A stretch of DNA of 64,000 nt from Saprospiraceae bacterium. GTDB taxonomy: Bacteria; Bacteroidota; Bacteroidia; Chitinophagales; Saprospiraceae. A program made the translations under genes and the position numbers. The stretch spans positions 248,001 to 312,000 of the forward strand of contig JADJJU010000005.1 in the NCBI GenBank assembly GCA_016706365.1. Reading direction: 5' to 3'. Below the pieces are notes generated by a model. The model saw nothing but the letters and a program-made list of their open reading frames with translations, ran no database searches and was not told the origin of the DNA. Positions 1 to 11,044 of the stretch are shown here, one piece after another (position 1 is the first letter of the stretch; each line of letters starts with the position of its first letter).

Positions 1-61
1 GGAGTTAATTGATGATTAAAAATGTTTACTTTGGAATAAAACACCTTGTATGTATATTTTC

Positions 62-676
62 ATGAGCGAATGGTGGGAGCTAATGAGCAACCCTGAAAAG
101 ATTTTTTGGAGCATTTCCATAATTTTCAGTGTGTTGTTTTTTATTCAGTTTGTATTGAGCTTATTTGGAGTCGGATTTGGCGATGATGATGGCGGCCATG
201 ATACAGATGATCATGGCTATGGATTGGATAAAGAATTTGCATTTCTTTCAGTCAGGAGCATCATAGCATTCTTTACATTTTTTGGTTGGACAGGTGTTTT
301 ATTATTGAGCAAAGGAAATGGTACTTTTTTTACAGTTATAATGGCCTTTTTGTCGGGAAGTGCTGCGATGCTTTTAGTCGCATACCTCATGTATATATTT
401 GGAAAACTTACTCAGTCCGGCAATGCAGACGTGTATGAGGCATTGTTCACTACTGCCGATGTATATCTTCCTATTCCTGAAAGAAGAAAAGGAGCAGGCC
501 GGATATTGATTAAACTGGGAGGATCTATCAGAGAAATGGAGGCAGTGACAGAAGGAGAATCTATTCAGACAGGTCAAAAAGTGAAAATAGTAGAGATTTT
601 GGATGGTAATACTTTTGTGGTAATTCCTGTCGAAACCTTCGAAATCCCTACCTCATATGATGATTTAGTATCTTAA
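62..676 (+). CDS. NfeD-like membrane protein (flotillin partner)
   Basis: Three hydrophobic segments (about residues 14-39, 61-83 and 88-112) precede a soluble C-terminal region (about 140-200) that resembles the OB-fold of NfeD-family proteins. Between TM1 and TM2 lies a short Asp/His-rich loop (GDDDGGHDTDDHGYG). NfeD proteins work beside SPFH/flotillin scaffolds in membrane microdomains, and a flotillin gene starts 37 bases downstream, so the two probably form one operon. The start at 62 gives the family-like N-terminus MSEWWELM; an in-frame ATG at 50 is also possible. There is no Clp-type protease domain, so this is the short NfeD form. Function beyond membrane-domain association is inferred from the family. 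Confidence 0.8.
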   Translation: MSEWWELMSNPEKIFWSISIIFSVLFFIQFVLSLFGVGFGDDDGGHDTDDHGYGLDKEFAFLSVRSIIAFFTFFGWTGVLLLSKGNGTFFTVIMAFLSGSAAMLLVAYLMYIFGKLTQSGNADVYEALFTTADVYLPIPERRKGAGRILIKLGGSIREMEAVTEGESIQTGQKVKIVEILDGNTFVVIPVETFEIPTSYDDLVS

Positions 677-712
677 AACAATTTCTTAAACTTATAAAAC
701 TTCACTGAGCTT

Positions 713-2116
713 ATGGATTCATTTATATTTATTGTTGGCGGATTAGTTTTACTTGCTTTTTAATGCTGACCTGGTTAGTATCAAGGTATAAAAGATGCCC
801 TTCTGATAAGATTCTGGTAATTTATGGTCGGACAGGAAGAGGGTCTGCCAAGACACTCGCCGGTGGCGCCGCATTTGTTTGGCCGGTCATACAGGATTAT
901 GCTTATCTCGATTTATCTCCTATTTCTATAGATGTAGATCTGCGGGGTGCATTGAGCCGTCAAAATATCAGGGTTAGTGTTCCTTCCCGATTTACAGTAG
1001 CTATTTCAAATGAAGATGGAGTTACCCTGAACGCAGCCGAACGTTTACTTGGCAGGACGATGGATGAGATCAGAGATATTGCAAAGGATATTATTTTTGG
1101 CCAGCTTCGTCTGAGTGTAGCTACTATGGATATTGAAGAGATCAATGCTGACAGAGACAAATTTCTTGCGAACGTTGCCGGTAATGTAGGCAGTGAGTTG
1201 AAGAAAATCGGGCTTACACTGATCAATGTTAACGTTACGGATATTCAGGATGAATCGGGTTATATTGAAGCATTGGGTAAGGAAGCTGCTGCCAAGGCTA
1301 TCAATGATGCCAAAAAAATAGTAGCAGAGCGGAACAGAGACGGATCGATTGGTGAAGCAAATGCAAAGAGAGATGAAAGAATTCAGGTTTCTGAAGCGGT
1401 TGCATCAGCTCAGATTGGTGAGGCCACCGCCCAGGCTCGGGCTACTGAATGTGAAAACGAATCTAAAGTATTGATTGCCGAGTCTGGGGCAGCCGAAGGG
1501 GTGAAAGAAGCGGAAGCCAATAGATTTTGCAATAGCTGCTGAGAAAATTGCTTCAGCGAAAGCACTGGAAGAAGCCTATACAGCTGAAGCAGGCGCTGAA
1601 GAAGCCAGAGCAAAACGCGAACTGGCTTCCCGTGAAGCTGATGAGATCATCAACGCGGAAGTCGCAAAGCGTAAACTTGAAATTGAAGCAGAAGCTACAG
1701 CAGAACAAACGAGACGTCTAGCAAAAGGTGAATCTGATGCTATATTTTTGCGTCAATCTGCAGAAGCAAAAGGTCTTTTTGAAATCCTTGAAAAGCAAGC
1801 TTTGGGTTTTGAAAAGATTGTTGCTTCTGCAGGCGGTAACACTAAAGACGCAGTCTTAATGATGGTGGCTGACAAACTGGAAGAACTGGTAAAAACGCAG
1901 GTGGAAGCCATTAAAAATATTAAGATCGACAAAGTAACCGTCTGGGAAGGGGGCAATGGCCAGGAAGGAGAAGGCAATTCTACTTCCAAATTCATTTCTG
2001 GTATGTACAAGAGTATTCCTCCAATGAATGACTTATTCAATATGGCAGGCATGGACCTTCCTAAGTATTTGGGGAGTAGAACAGAAGAGACTAAAAAGGA
2101 AGAAGAGAAGGAGTAA
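713..2116 (+). CDS. Flotillin / SPFH-domain protein, reading frame broken twice
   Basis: The product is a flotillin: an N-terminal membrane hairpin (MDSFIFIVGGLVLL), an SPFH/PHB domain, a long Glu/Ala-rich coiled coil and a C-terminal tail with NIKIDKVTVWE. Three frames must be joined. The first break is at the T run 757-761: one more T would join the ATG at 713 to the frame that otherwise opens at 763. The second is near 1522-1525, where loss of a GA dinucleotide from AGAGAT would explain the shift; restoring it gives EANRDFAIAAEKIA, which matches the family. No frame alone encodes a whole flotillin. Flotillins scaffold ordered membrane regions, and the NfeD-like gene immediately upstream supports the assignment. 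Either sequencing errors or a true pseudogene are possible. Confidence 0.85.
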
Positions 2117-2143
2117 TTTTAGAAAATAGTTTTGATTAAATAG

Positions 2144-2171
2144 GCCGGTTCAATTTTGGACCGGCTTTTTT
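2144..2171 (+). terminator. Rho-independent terminator after flotillin
   Basis: A GC-rich hairpin, GCCGGTTCA/TGGACCGGC with a four-base loop and one G-T wobble, is followed directly by six T residues. It lies 28 bases after the flotillin stop codon and closes the NfeD-flotillin transcript. Confidence 0.8.
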
Positions 2172-2606
2172 AATTTTGGATTTCCACATTCAGCTTTCTC
2201 TATTCGCATCTCATATCGCGCAATTTCAATCCCTCTTTATATTTTCATTTGAGGTAATAAAATTGATTTTTTAAAAAAATTCCCCAGCTCTGAGTTATTT
2301 GTTAATTTGCAGGTATATACTTTATCTGCAACATTTAAGTTTTTGGATTCGCACATCTAAGAGAGAGCTAAATTATTCAATTGATATGATTTCAAGCTAA
2401 GCGAAAAAGAGAAAGGAAAAAGTGGAACTTAGTTTATAATTATTTCACCCGGATTGTATAACAGGCGAGCCTAATCTATTGGGATGCAAGTCACACAAAG
2501 GAACTGATGGATTGGCGAAATTTTATAGATTACTTTTTAGATTGTCTGAACTTACTATTTTCTTTAAAACTATCGATTTATCTCATTTTGATATTGAACA
2601 AATTAC
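2172..2606. other. Intergenic region upstream of the signalling island
   Basis: About 435 AT-rich bases with no convincing reading frame or RNA gene. It must hold the promoter of the kinase operon starting at 2607, but I see no clear TTG-N19-TAnnTTTG match close to that ATG. Confidence 0.4.
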
Positions 2607-4876
2607 ATGAAAGCCTTTCTTTTCATAATTGCAATATTTATTACTTCAGTAATAATGGCTCAGCAAACTGGTGCTGATAATATCAGTAATGATCAGATAT
2701 ACTTAGCTGATGCCAGAATACAGTTACATGATGTAAAAAATTACACATCAGTATTTGTTGATTCATCGAATAAGCTTACTATACAAGAAATTGTTTCTGA
2801 TACGTTACCCATTAGTTTTCGACCAGTCACTGACAGTATGGAGGCGCAACCAAAGATCACCTACTGGCTTAATATTCCTATTTCTGCATTGGGTGATATA
2901 CAAAACTGGTGGCTGTTAAGTGAAGATCAGTATTATTATGTTGATGTATGGTTACTAGATAATAGAGACCATATTTTGAACCATCAGCGGACTGGGTTAT
3001 TTGTTCCCCGTTCTCAAAAATCAATAAAAGAAGATCCGGCGCTTAATAGAGTATTATTTTCCGCAAAATCCGGGGAATTAGTACATGTGTATATTAAGAT
3101 TTACAATGAATATAGTCCGTCTGTCATTTCTTCGCTCCAACTTCGAAACCCTGTTATCGGATTTTCCGGACCGAAAGCCCAGATTATGAGCGTAATCAGC
3201 AGCATTGTGTTTGTTTTTGCGATTCTATCATTTTTCTTTTTCATTTTCATGAGGGAAAAGGCATACTTGTTTTTAGTGCTTATACATTATCTGTATCTCT
3301 ACACTACCTTATTTTACATCCTGACCTGTTTTTTGTCGATTGGTTTATCCCTGAGAATCCCCATCTCGCTTTGCCGGCTTTCTATTTATTGTCAGTGGGG
3401 GGTTGGATATTATTTGCACTTTTCGGCAGATACTTTATAAATCTGCCTAAACTTTCGATGCGGATTGATACTATTTTAAAATGGGTAGTTGCTTTGTGGA
3501 CTGTTTGTTTACTTACTGTAATAATCATAATGGTTGCCAATAGGCGGATTATGTTTATGGAAGTAAATTTTATTTTTATTCTGTTGTTTATCGTCTTCCT
3601 CGTTAGGATAGCGTTCTTTAAGTCAATTTTAATAAGGTTTTTTGTAGCTGGTGCTTTGTGGCTGGTTTGTTTTAGCGCATTAGGTATACTAGGAGTTGAA
3701 ACCCCCTTCTTGAATCCATTTCCCATAGGCCAGCTGGGTCAGATTTTGATTTATGCAGCCGGGCTTGCTTATAAAATGCGGCAAAATGAAAATGCCAGAG
3801 TTGAGGCACAGATAGTCAGTGTACGAAATGTAGAATTAGCTCACCTTTATGAAGAAACAAACAAGCAAAAATTCGAAATAGAAGTCCAGAAAACGCAGGC
3901 TGAAGAAGCACTGGTGGAACTAAAAGCTGCACAAACGCAGCTCATTCAATCCGAAAAAATGGCTTCTCTTGGTGAGCTCACAGCAGGAATCGCACACGAG
4001 ATTCAAAACCCATTGAATTTTGTAAACAACTTTTCCGAGGTCAGCAATGAACTGATTGATGAGATGAATGAAGTTTTGGATGATGGAAAAATAGTTGAAG
4101 CAAAAGAGATTTCTCAGGATTTGAAACAAAACCTGGAAAAAATCAACCATCACGGTAAGCGCGCCGAAGCCATCGTAAAAGGCATGCTGGAGCATAGCCG
4201 TACAATTTCAGGAGAAAAAGTAGAAACGGATATCAATGCCCTCTGTGATGAATATTTGCGCCTGTCTTATCATGGCTTACGGGCAAAAGATAAATCTTTC
4301 AATGCAGCTTTTGAAAGTAATTTTGATCCGGATCTGCCAAAGGTCAATGTTGTGCAACAGGATATCGGCAGGGTGTTACTCAATCTGATCAATAATGCTT
4401 TTTATGCTGTGAATGAAAAAACAAAAGAAGAGAAAGCCGATTATAAACCAAGCGTGGAAGTCACTACACAAAGAACTGAAAAGGGAATTGAAATTTCGGT
4501 GAAGGACAATGGAAATGGAATCCCAGTCCACATAAAAGACAAAATATTTCAGCCATTCTTTACTACTAAACCTACTGGACAAGGAACAGGTTTGGGGTTG
4601 AGTTTGAGTTATGATATTATCAAAGCGCACGGAGGTGAATTGAAGGTTGAAACAAAGGAAGGCGAAGGGAGTGTGTTTGTTATTAAATTGTATAACCCTA
4701 TAACATCACAAACCTTTTTATTTAAAAATGAAATACCTGGCTGCAACACCAATTCTTATTCTTTTCATTTTTACAACATCTGTTACTTTGCATGGGCAGG
4801 TCTCTGCCATCGACTCTCTGAAATCCGTTTTGCGAAACGGAGTTTCTACTACCAGCGAAGTGAATACCCTGAATAA
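2607..4876 (+). CDS. 7TMR-DISM sensor histidine kinase, frameshifted in the membrane domain
   Basis: The N-terminus has a signal peptide (MKAFLFIIAIFITSVIMAQQ) and a periplasmic domain of the 7TMR-DISMED2 type. A multi-helix 7TMR-DISM membrane block, a coiled coil and a HisKA/HATPase core follow. The phospho-acceptor His codon is at 3995 (GIAHEIQNP), then NNAFYAV, DNGNGIP and the G-rich GTGLGLSLSYD lid. The frame changes at the T run 3329-3334; one added T gives a continuous CFFVDWFIPENP helix. The downstream frame then runs past the usual kinase end near 4700 and overlaps the next gene by 149 bases. One more lost base around 4688-4692 would restore a stop (TAA) near 4700, but that is only a suggestion. 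It is the first gene of the kinase/FIST operon. Confidence 0.82.
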
Positions 4877-6935
4877 ACTTGCTGTTGCTTATCTGATTAA
4901 TGAAGAGTGCGATTCAGGACTATATTACTCCGTCCGATCTGTTAAGATGGCTGATTCGCTTAACTATAAAAAGGGGAAAGCACTGGCTACATTTTATACC
5001 GGTTTATCGTTAAGGTGCAAGCAGGATTATGCCAATGCCTATAAATCTTTGCTGGAAGCAAAGAATCTTTTTGAGGAACTAGGCAATGAAAAGTATGTGG
5101 CAAAATGCCTCAAGGATATTGGTATTATTTTGTTGTACCAGGATAACAAAGCCGATGCACTCAGAATTTTTTTTCTGGCCTTAAACACGAGCGAAAAGAT
5201 CAAGGATACCACAGAGATTATGACAGTGTTGATAGAAATTTCAGATCTCTTTTACTTTGAAAAGAATTATAAAAAAGCACTGGAATATGCCAAGAGGGAT
5301 GAAACCTATGCTTACAGTCAGCCACTGATCCACCCAAGGGAAGTTGTTACCGAACAGTTAGGGTATATATATATATCGCTGAACAATGACTCCCTTGCCC
5401 TGAAGTATCAGCTAGAATCATTGCGTTTGAGTGCGATGCAAAAAGACACATTTGGTATTGCCAATTCTTATCTGCAGCTGGGTTATTATTATTATGATAG
5501 TAAAAATAACAATGAACTTGCCCTGCAGTATCTGCAAAAAGCAGAGAAGATGTATGCTGTTGTAAAAGATTCTTCTGGAATTTCCAACTCCCATCTTGGC
5601 CAGGCCAGGGTTTACCGTTCTACTGGCAATGCAGTCCTTGCACTAATTTCATTTAAAAAATCTTTACATTTTGCTGAATTGACCCACGATAATTATGCAA
5701 TTGCAGATAATTGTTTAGAAATAGGGCAGACTTTGTTTGAGGCAGGCCGTTATGCAGAAGCGCTTAGCTATTTCAAGGATAACCTTGAAGTATCCAACCA
5801 TATTAAACAAGCAACAAGAATAGCAATAGCCTATAAAGAACTGGGCAATGTATATGAAAAATTGAAAAAGCCAAATGAGGCTTTGATATACCTTAATAAA
5901 TTTATTATACTACAAGATAGTATAAATGCCAAAATGCAGGAAGATAATTTACTGGCAATTGAAGTAAAAAGGAATTTTGATAAAGCAGTTTATGAAAATG
6001 AAATTGAACAGGAAAGAGATGAATTTAGAACTGATGTAAAAATTTACAGCCTTCTGGCAGTATTACTTGTACTGTTGCTTTTATCTTTTATGCTGTACAG
6101 AAACATTATGCAAAAGCAAAAAGCAAAACTAAAAATTGAAACCGCTTTTGAAGAGCTAAAAGCCACCCAACAGCAACTCATCCAATCTGAAAAAATGGCA
6201 TCGCTTGGAGAACTCACAGCCGGGATCGCACATGAGATACAGAACCCATTGAATTTTGTAAACAACTTTTCTGAGGTTAGCAATGAACTGATTGATGAGA
6301 TGAATGAGATATTGGATGAAGGCAATATTAAAGAAGCGAAGGAAATATCTCAGGACTTGAAACAGAATCTTGAAAAAATAAACCATCATGGCAAGCGCGC
6401 CGACGCCATCGTAAAAGGCATGCTGGAGCATAGCCGCGTGAGTTCAGGAGAAAAAATAAAAACAGATATTAATGCTCTTTGTGATGAATATTTGAGATTG
6501 TCTTATCATGGCTTACGGGCAAAAGACAAGGCCTTTAATGCAGCTTTTGAGACTAATTTTGATCCGGGTCTTCCAAAAATAAATGTGATACCTCAGGATA
6601 TCGGACGTGTCTTACTAAACTTGATCAACAATGCATTTTATGCGGTAAAGATGCAAGATCTTGCGTTTCCTCATGAAACAGAATATAAACCCACTGTCAT
6701 AGTGTCTACCAAAAACCTTGGCGACAGAATAGAAATCTCTGTAAAAGACAACGGAAATGGCATTCCGGAACATATTAAAGACAAAATATTTCAACCTTTC
6801 TTCACCACGAAGCCCACAGGACAGGGGACGGGTCTGGGATTGTCATTGAGTTATGATATTGTGAAGGCACATGGGGGCTCGATATCAGTAGAATCTCAGA
6901 AAAACGCAGGCACTACATTCATTATAAATTTATAA
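4728..6935 (+). CDS. TPR-repeat sensor histidine kinase
   Basis: This 735-residue protein has a signal peptide (about 1-24) and a series of TPR-like helical repeats (about 30-410) on the periplasmic side. One transmembrane segment (about 438-460), a short coiled coil and a HisKA/HATPase_c core follow. The phospho-acceptor is His502 in GIAHEIQNP; N, G1 and G2 boxes are intact (NNAFYAV, DNGNGIP, GTGLGLSLSYD) and the protein ends IINL. It has no receiver or output domain, so it must phosphorylate a separate protein; a single-domain receiver follows 28 bases later. The core is almost identical to those of the neighbouring kinases, which indicates recent local duplication. The signal sensed by the TPR region is unknown. 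Confidence 0.88.
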   Translation: MKYLAATPILILFIFTTSVTLHGQVSAIDSLKSVLRNGVSTTSEVNTLNKLAVAYLINEECDSGLYYSVRSVKMADSLNYKKGKALATFYTGLSLRCKQDYANAYKSLLEAKNLFEELGNEKYVAKCLKDIGIILLYQDNKADALRIFFLALNTSEKIKDTTEIMTVLIEISDLFYFEKNYKKALEYAKRDETYAYSQPLIHPREVVTEQLGYIYISLNNDSLALKYQLESLRLSAMQKDTFGIANSYLQLGYYYYDSKNNNELALQYLQKAEKMYAVVKDSSGISNSHLGQARVYRSTGNAVLALISFKKSLHFAELTHDNYAIADNCLEIGQTLFEAGRYAEALSYFKDNLEVSNHIKQATRIAIAYKELGNVYEKLKKPNEALIYLNKFIILQDSINAKMQEDNLLAIEVKRNFDKAVYENEIEQERDEFRTDVKIYSLLAVLLVLLLLSFMLYRNIMQKQKAKLKIETAFEELKATQQQLIQSEKMASLGELTAGIAHEIQNPLNFVNNFSEVSNELIDEMNEILDEGNIKEAKEISQDLKQNLEKINHHGKRADAIVKGMLEHSRVSSGEKIKTDINALCDEYLRLSYHGLRAKDKAFNAAFETNFDPGLPKINVIPQDIGRVLLNLINNAFYAVKMQDLAFPHETEYKPTVIVSTKNLGDRIEISVKDNGNGIPEHIKDKIFQPFFTTKPTGQGTGLGLSLSYDIVKAHGGSISVESQKNAGTTFIINL

Positions 6936-6963
6936 ATATTCACTCCCAAAATTATTAACCAAG

Positions 6964-7344
6964 ATGATGAAATTCTTAGTAGTTGACGATGAAAAAGATG
7001 TCGAAATGTTATTTCGGCAAAAATTCAGGAAAGAAATTAAAGGGGGAGAAGTAGAGCTTGAATTCGCATTTTCAGGGCAGGAAGCACTTGATAATCTGCG
7101 AAGCCATACGCCTCCCGACGTGGTGTATATTTTTTCGGATATTAATATGCCGGGTATGACAGGTCTGGAATTGCTGGAAAGAGTAAAATCAGAATTTCCT
7201 GAAATCAAGGTAAGTATGATTTCTGCATATGGAGACAGTGAGAATTACGAAAGAGCCATGAGTTCCGGAGCAAAGGAATTTTTCACCAAACCAATTGATT
7301 TTGATTCATTGAAAAATGAGATTCAGGGAATAATAAAATCCTGA
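6964..7344 (+). CDS. Single-domain response regulator (CheY-like)
   Basis: The whole 126-residue protein is a receiver domain. The acidic pocket is Asp8/Asp9, the phospho-acceptor is Asp59 (SDINMPGM), the switch residue is Ser87 and the conserved Lys is Lys109 (FFTKP). There is no output domain, so it acts by protein contact or as a phosphate shuttle. It sits between two kinase genes and is probably a target of the kinases of the island. It closely resembles the receiver encoded at 17057, including a shared basic insertion (FRKEIK.GE), so the two are likely paralogues. Tandem ATG codons at 6964 and 6967 leave the exact start open by one residue. Confidence 0.9.
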   Translation: MMKFLVVDDEKDVEMLFRQKFRKEIKGGEVELEFAFSGQEALDNLRSHTPPDVVYIFSDINMPGMTGLELLERVKSEFPEIKVSMISAYGDSENYERAMSSGAKEFFTKPIDFDSLKNEIQGIIKS

Positions 7345-7360
7345 TTTTATAACTGTTGTA

Positions 7361-10300
7361 ATGATTAGAGTAATGGATAAGTATAAAAGAGAGCTGGTGG
7401 ATAAAACATTTCAAACATTCATGGTTATAGGACTGAGTGGAGAAAATTTAGACCTGCTACATGACTTGGTAGCAAACGATGTTGTTGGATTTGGTACTAC
7501 GCTGGATGAAAAGATTTTCGGGTTAAAGGAGTTGCAGGGCTTGCTGAAAAGGCAAAAGGAACAAAGTGCAGGTCTGGAATTAAGTTGGAAAATCAACACC
7601 CTTGATGTTCATATATCAAACGATGAGAATACCGCCATATTTACCAATGAAATAGTGCTATACATTCCAGTTGATGGCAACTTAATTGAAATGTATATGC
7701 GATTTTCAGTGGTGCTGGAATATGCGGAGGATAAATGGATGGTGGTGCACTGGCATGGATCGAAACCAGAGCATGTAATGAGTGTAAAAGATACTTTTGG
7801 CATAGAAACCTGGAAAGAGAAGGCAGAGGAGTTGGAAAAACAGGTAGCCGAAAGAACGGCAGACCTTGTAGAAAAAAACCGGGAATTGGCCATCGAGGCG
7901 GCTATGGAAAAAGTGCGATCCAGATCCCTGGCCATGCTAAATCCCGGGGAACTGATGGAAGTAGCTGAATTATTGCGAGCTGAGATGGGTCAATTGGGCG
8001 TAGAAGAATTGGAAACAAGTTCGATTTATTTGGTTGACCATGAATATAAAGCCGAATGCTGGTATGCTATCAAAGACATCAGAGATGGAAATAAGGAATT
8101 AGTGAGTGATGAAATGTCCCTATCACTCAATGAAACTTGGGTAGGAATGGAAATGTGGAAGTTTTTCAACTCAAGTAAAGAGCAAGATTCCATTATAATG
8201 AAAGGGGATAACAGAAAAGAATGGATTAACTATTGTGCTGCCAGGTCACAGGTATTGCAAGGATATTATGGTGATGAAATACCTGAGCGAACCTATCATC
8301 TGATTAAGTTTTTAGGTGGTTATATGGGTGCTGCATCTCCGGGAGAGATTTCAACTGAAAGCTGGGACTTACTCAAAAGAGCGGCTACTGTATTTTCATT
8401 TGCTTACACACGCTTTAAAGATTTGCAGGATGCGGCAGCCCGGACACGTGAAGCACAAATTGAATTGGCTTTGGAAAGAGTTCGATCACGTTCCTTGACC
8501 ATACACAAAAGTGAGGATCTCAAGGAGGTAATAGTAATACTATTCGATAATCTAAAAGAATTACAAATTCCTTTTTCAGTGGCCACCCTTGCAATTCGGA
8601 TTGATGGTTCAAAAGACCTAAATAGTTTTGTGTGCGGAAAGAATGAAGAAGGGTTAGTGTTCACTAATTATCGTCTCCCTTATTTTGACAACAAAATACC
8701 GAGGGATCTTAACAATGCGCTCGAAAAGCAATTGGATTTTTTTGTGGGGCAATATTCAAAAGAAGAAAAAGATTCTTTCTTTAAATATAATTTTGAACAT
8801 ACGCCGGAATTCTTGAATATACCCGAGAAAACAAAGAGCATGATATTCGGAAGCCAGTTATATACTATATCTATGGTTCCGTTTAAGTATGCAGCGTTTA
8901 GCGTTAATGATTTTGAAGGGAAGGTTTTATCTCAACATCATGTCGCTGTTGTTAAGCGTTTTGGAAGGGTTTTCGACCAGGCTTATACCCGCTTTCTGGA
9001 CATAAAAAGAGCTGAAAGTCAGGCAAGGGAAGCGCAGATTGAAGCCTCCATGGAACGGGTGCGTGCCCATGCCATGGGATTAAGGGAAAGTGAAGATCTT
9101 GGAAACATAATTGCTGTAATTTTTGAAGAGTTACAAAAACTTGGATTGGAGCTCTACGAATGCAGCCTATTTTTTAGAGATGGAAATAGCCGTCAATTTA
9201 CTGTTTGGGGAAGAGGCACCTCTGGTGATTCTTTTCTAAGCAATTATCAGTTCATCTTTTTGGATCATCCTGTTTTAAATGCGGTGCTGGAAGATCTTGA
9301 GCGAAAAGTGCCTTACAGGGAATTTTCTCTGGAAGAAGAGGAAATCAGGTCTTATGGCGACTTGATTTTCTCAGAAACTGATTTCAAATACGCTTCAGAG
9401 GAATACAAACAGACATTTTATGCCTTAAAAAAGGTCTTCACCGGACAAGCACTATTTATGTATGGTTTCCTCGAAGCCGTTGGAACTGAGCCACTGCCCG
9501 GAGATTTACCTGAAGTGCTGCAGCGATTTACACAGGTTGTTGACCTTACCTATACTCGATATCTCGATCTCCAAAAAGCAGAAGCACAGGCCAAAGAAGT
9601 TCAGATTGAACTCTCTCTTGAGCGCATCCGATCCCGGGTCACTGCCATGCAGGAGTCATCTGATTTACTGGATATCGTGGTATCCATGCGTTCAGAATTT
9701 GTGAAGCTGGGTCATGAAGCCCATTATTTCTGGCACATGCGTTGGCTGCCGGAGAGATATGATAAAGCGATGACTTCCGGTGATGGAACCAAAATTGGAA
9801 TGGTGATGACTTTACCCCGCCACATCCATGGAGATATAGCACCGGTGGCCAATTGGGAAAAAAGCAATGAGTCTACCCATGTTTTAGCCATGGATGCTGA
9901 AACGGCGGTTGACTACGTTCATAAGATGATTACTTTGGGTGACTTTGAACGAGTAGATCCACAGTCTCCCACACTCGACGATATTCGCAAGATAGGTGGG
10001 CTTACTTTTGTGATGGCCCGCACCACCCATGGAGAAATTGGTTTTAGCTTGCCGGGAGTAGTACTTGAGCCTTCAAAAAATGCTGTAGATACTTTGGTCC
10101 GGTTTGCTGGGGTATTTGATCTGGCCTACAAGCGATTTGAAGATTTGAAAACAGCTGAAAAAGATCTTATTGAAATCAAAGCAGCCCGGGAGAAAGCAGA
10201 GGAAGCACTGCTAGAACTCAAAGCCACTCAGTCCCAGCTCATCCAACAGGAAAACTAGCATCTCTGGGTCAACTTACTGCAGGTATCGCCCATGAGATAA

Positions 10301-11031
10301 AGAATCCACTGAACTTTGTCAATAATTTCTCCGAAGTTTCACTGGAGCAAATAGACGAAGCATTAGAGGAGCTTGCTATAGTTAAAAAGCAGTGCACGGT
10401 GTCTCAAGTCTCCGGCGAAAGTATGGATGAAATCATCGCCATCCTGGTTGATATTAAATCCAATCTTGGCAAGATTCACCAACATGGTACCCGAGCTAAC
10501 AGTATTGTAAACTCCATGTTGCAGCATTCACGTGGCGGAACAGGAAAAAAAGAACCTACCGACCTAAATGCACTCGTGAAGGAATATGTCAACCTTTGTT
10601 TCCACGGTATGCGGGCAGGAAAAAATCCGATCAATGTCGAAGTAGTACTTGATCTGGATCCCGAATTGGGTTTGGTTCCTTTGATCAGGGAGGATTTTAC
10701 CAGGGTCGTGATCAACTTGTGTAATAATGCATTTGATGCCATGAGACAAAAAACGCTTAATGGACCTGAAGATTATAATCCCAGAATCAGGGTACAAACT
10801 ACATACCAAAATGACCAACCTCGTCTGATAGTGCAAGACAATGGCCCCGGCATTCCCGACGACATCAAAGACAAGATCCTGCAGCCATTCTTCACCACTA
10901 AAAAAGGGACAGATGGCACAGGGTTGGGTCTGAGTATCACACATGATATTGTGAAGGCGCATGCTGGGGATTTAAAAGTCGTGAGTAAGGAAGGTGAAGG
11001 CTCTGAGTTTATTATCAATTTACCCGTATAA
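7361..11031 (+). CDS. SnoaL/four-GAF-like-module histidine kinase, frameshifted before the H-box
   Basis: The N-terminus (about residues 8-130) is a SnoaL/NTF2-like domain, followed by a coiled coil. Four modules of about 190 residues come next, each opened by a helix such as IELALERVRSRS (codons near 7897, 8455, 9030 and 9600), and each carrying a GAF-like sensory fold. The frame stops at 10256 after LIQQEN. Adding one A to the A run 10251-10254 restores LIQQEKLASLGQLTAGIAHEIKNPL, with the phospho-acceptor His codon at 10291. The catalytic core then continues to FIINLPV at 11031. No signal peptide or membrane segment is visible, so it is a cytoplasmic sensor. Without the repair the sensory part has no kinase and the kinase no H-box. 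Confidence 0.82.
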
Positions 11032-11044
11032 AATATTTTACATA

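Noticed and set aside
713..2116. Programmed ribosomal frameshifting in flotillin and other split genes
   Set aside because: The breaks lack slippery heptamers with downstream structures, occur in unrelated genes, and in most cases one added base in a homopolymer restores the family sequence.
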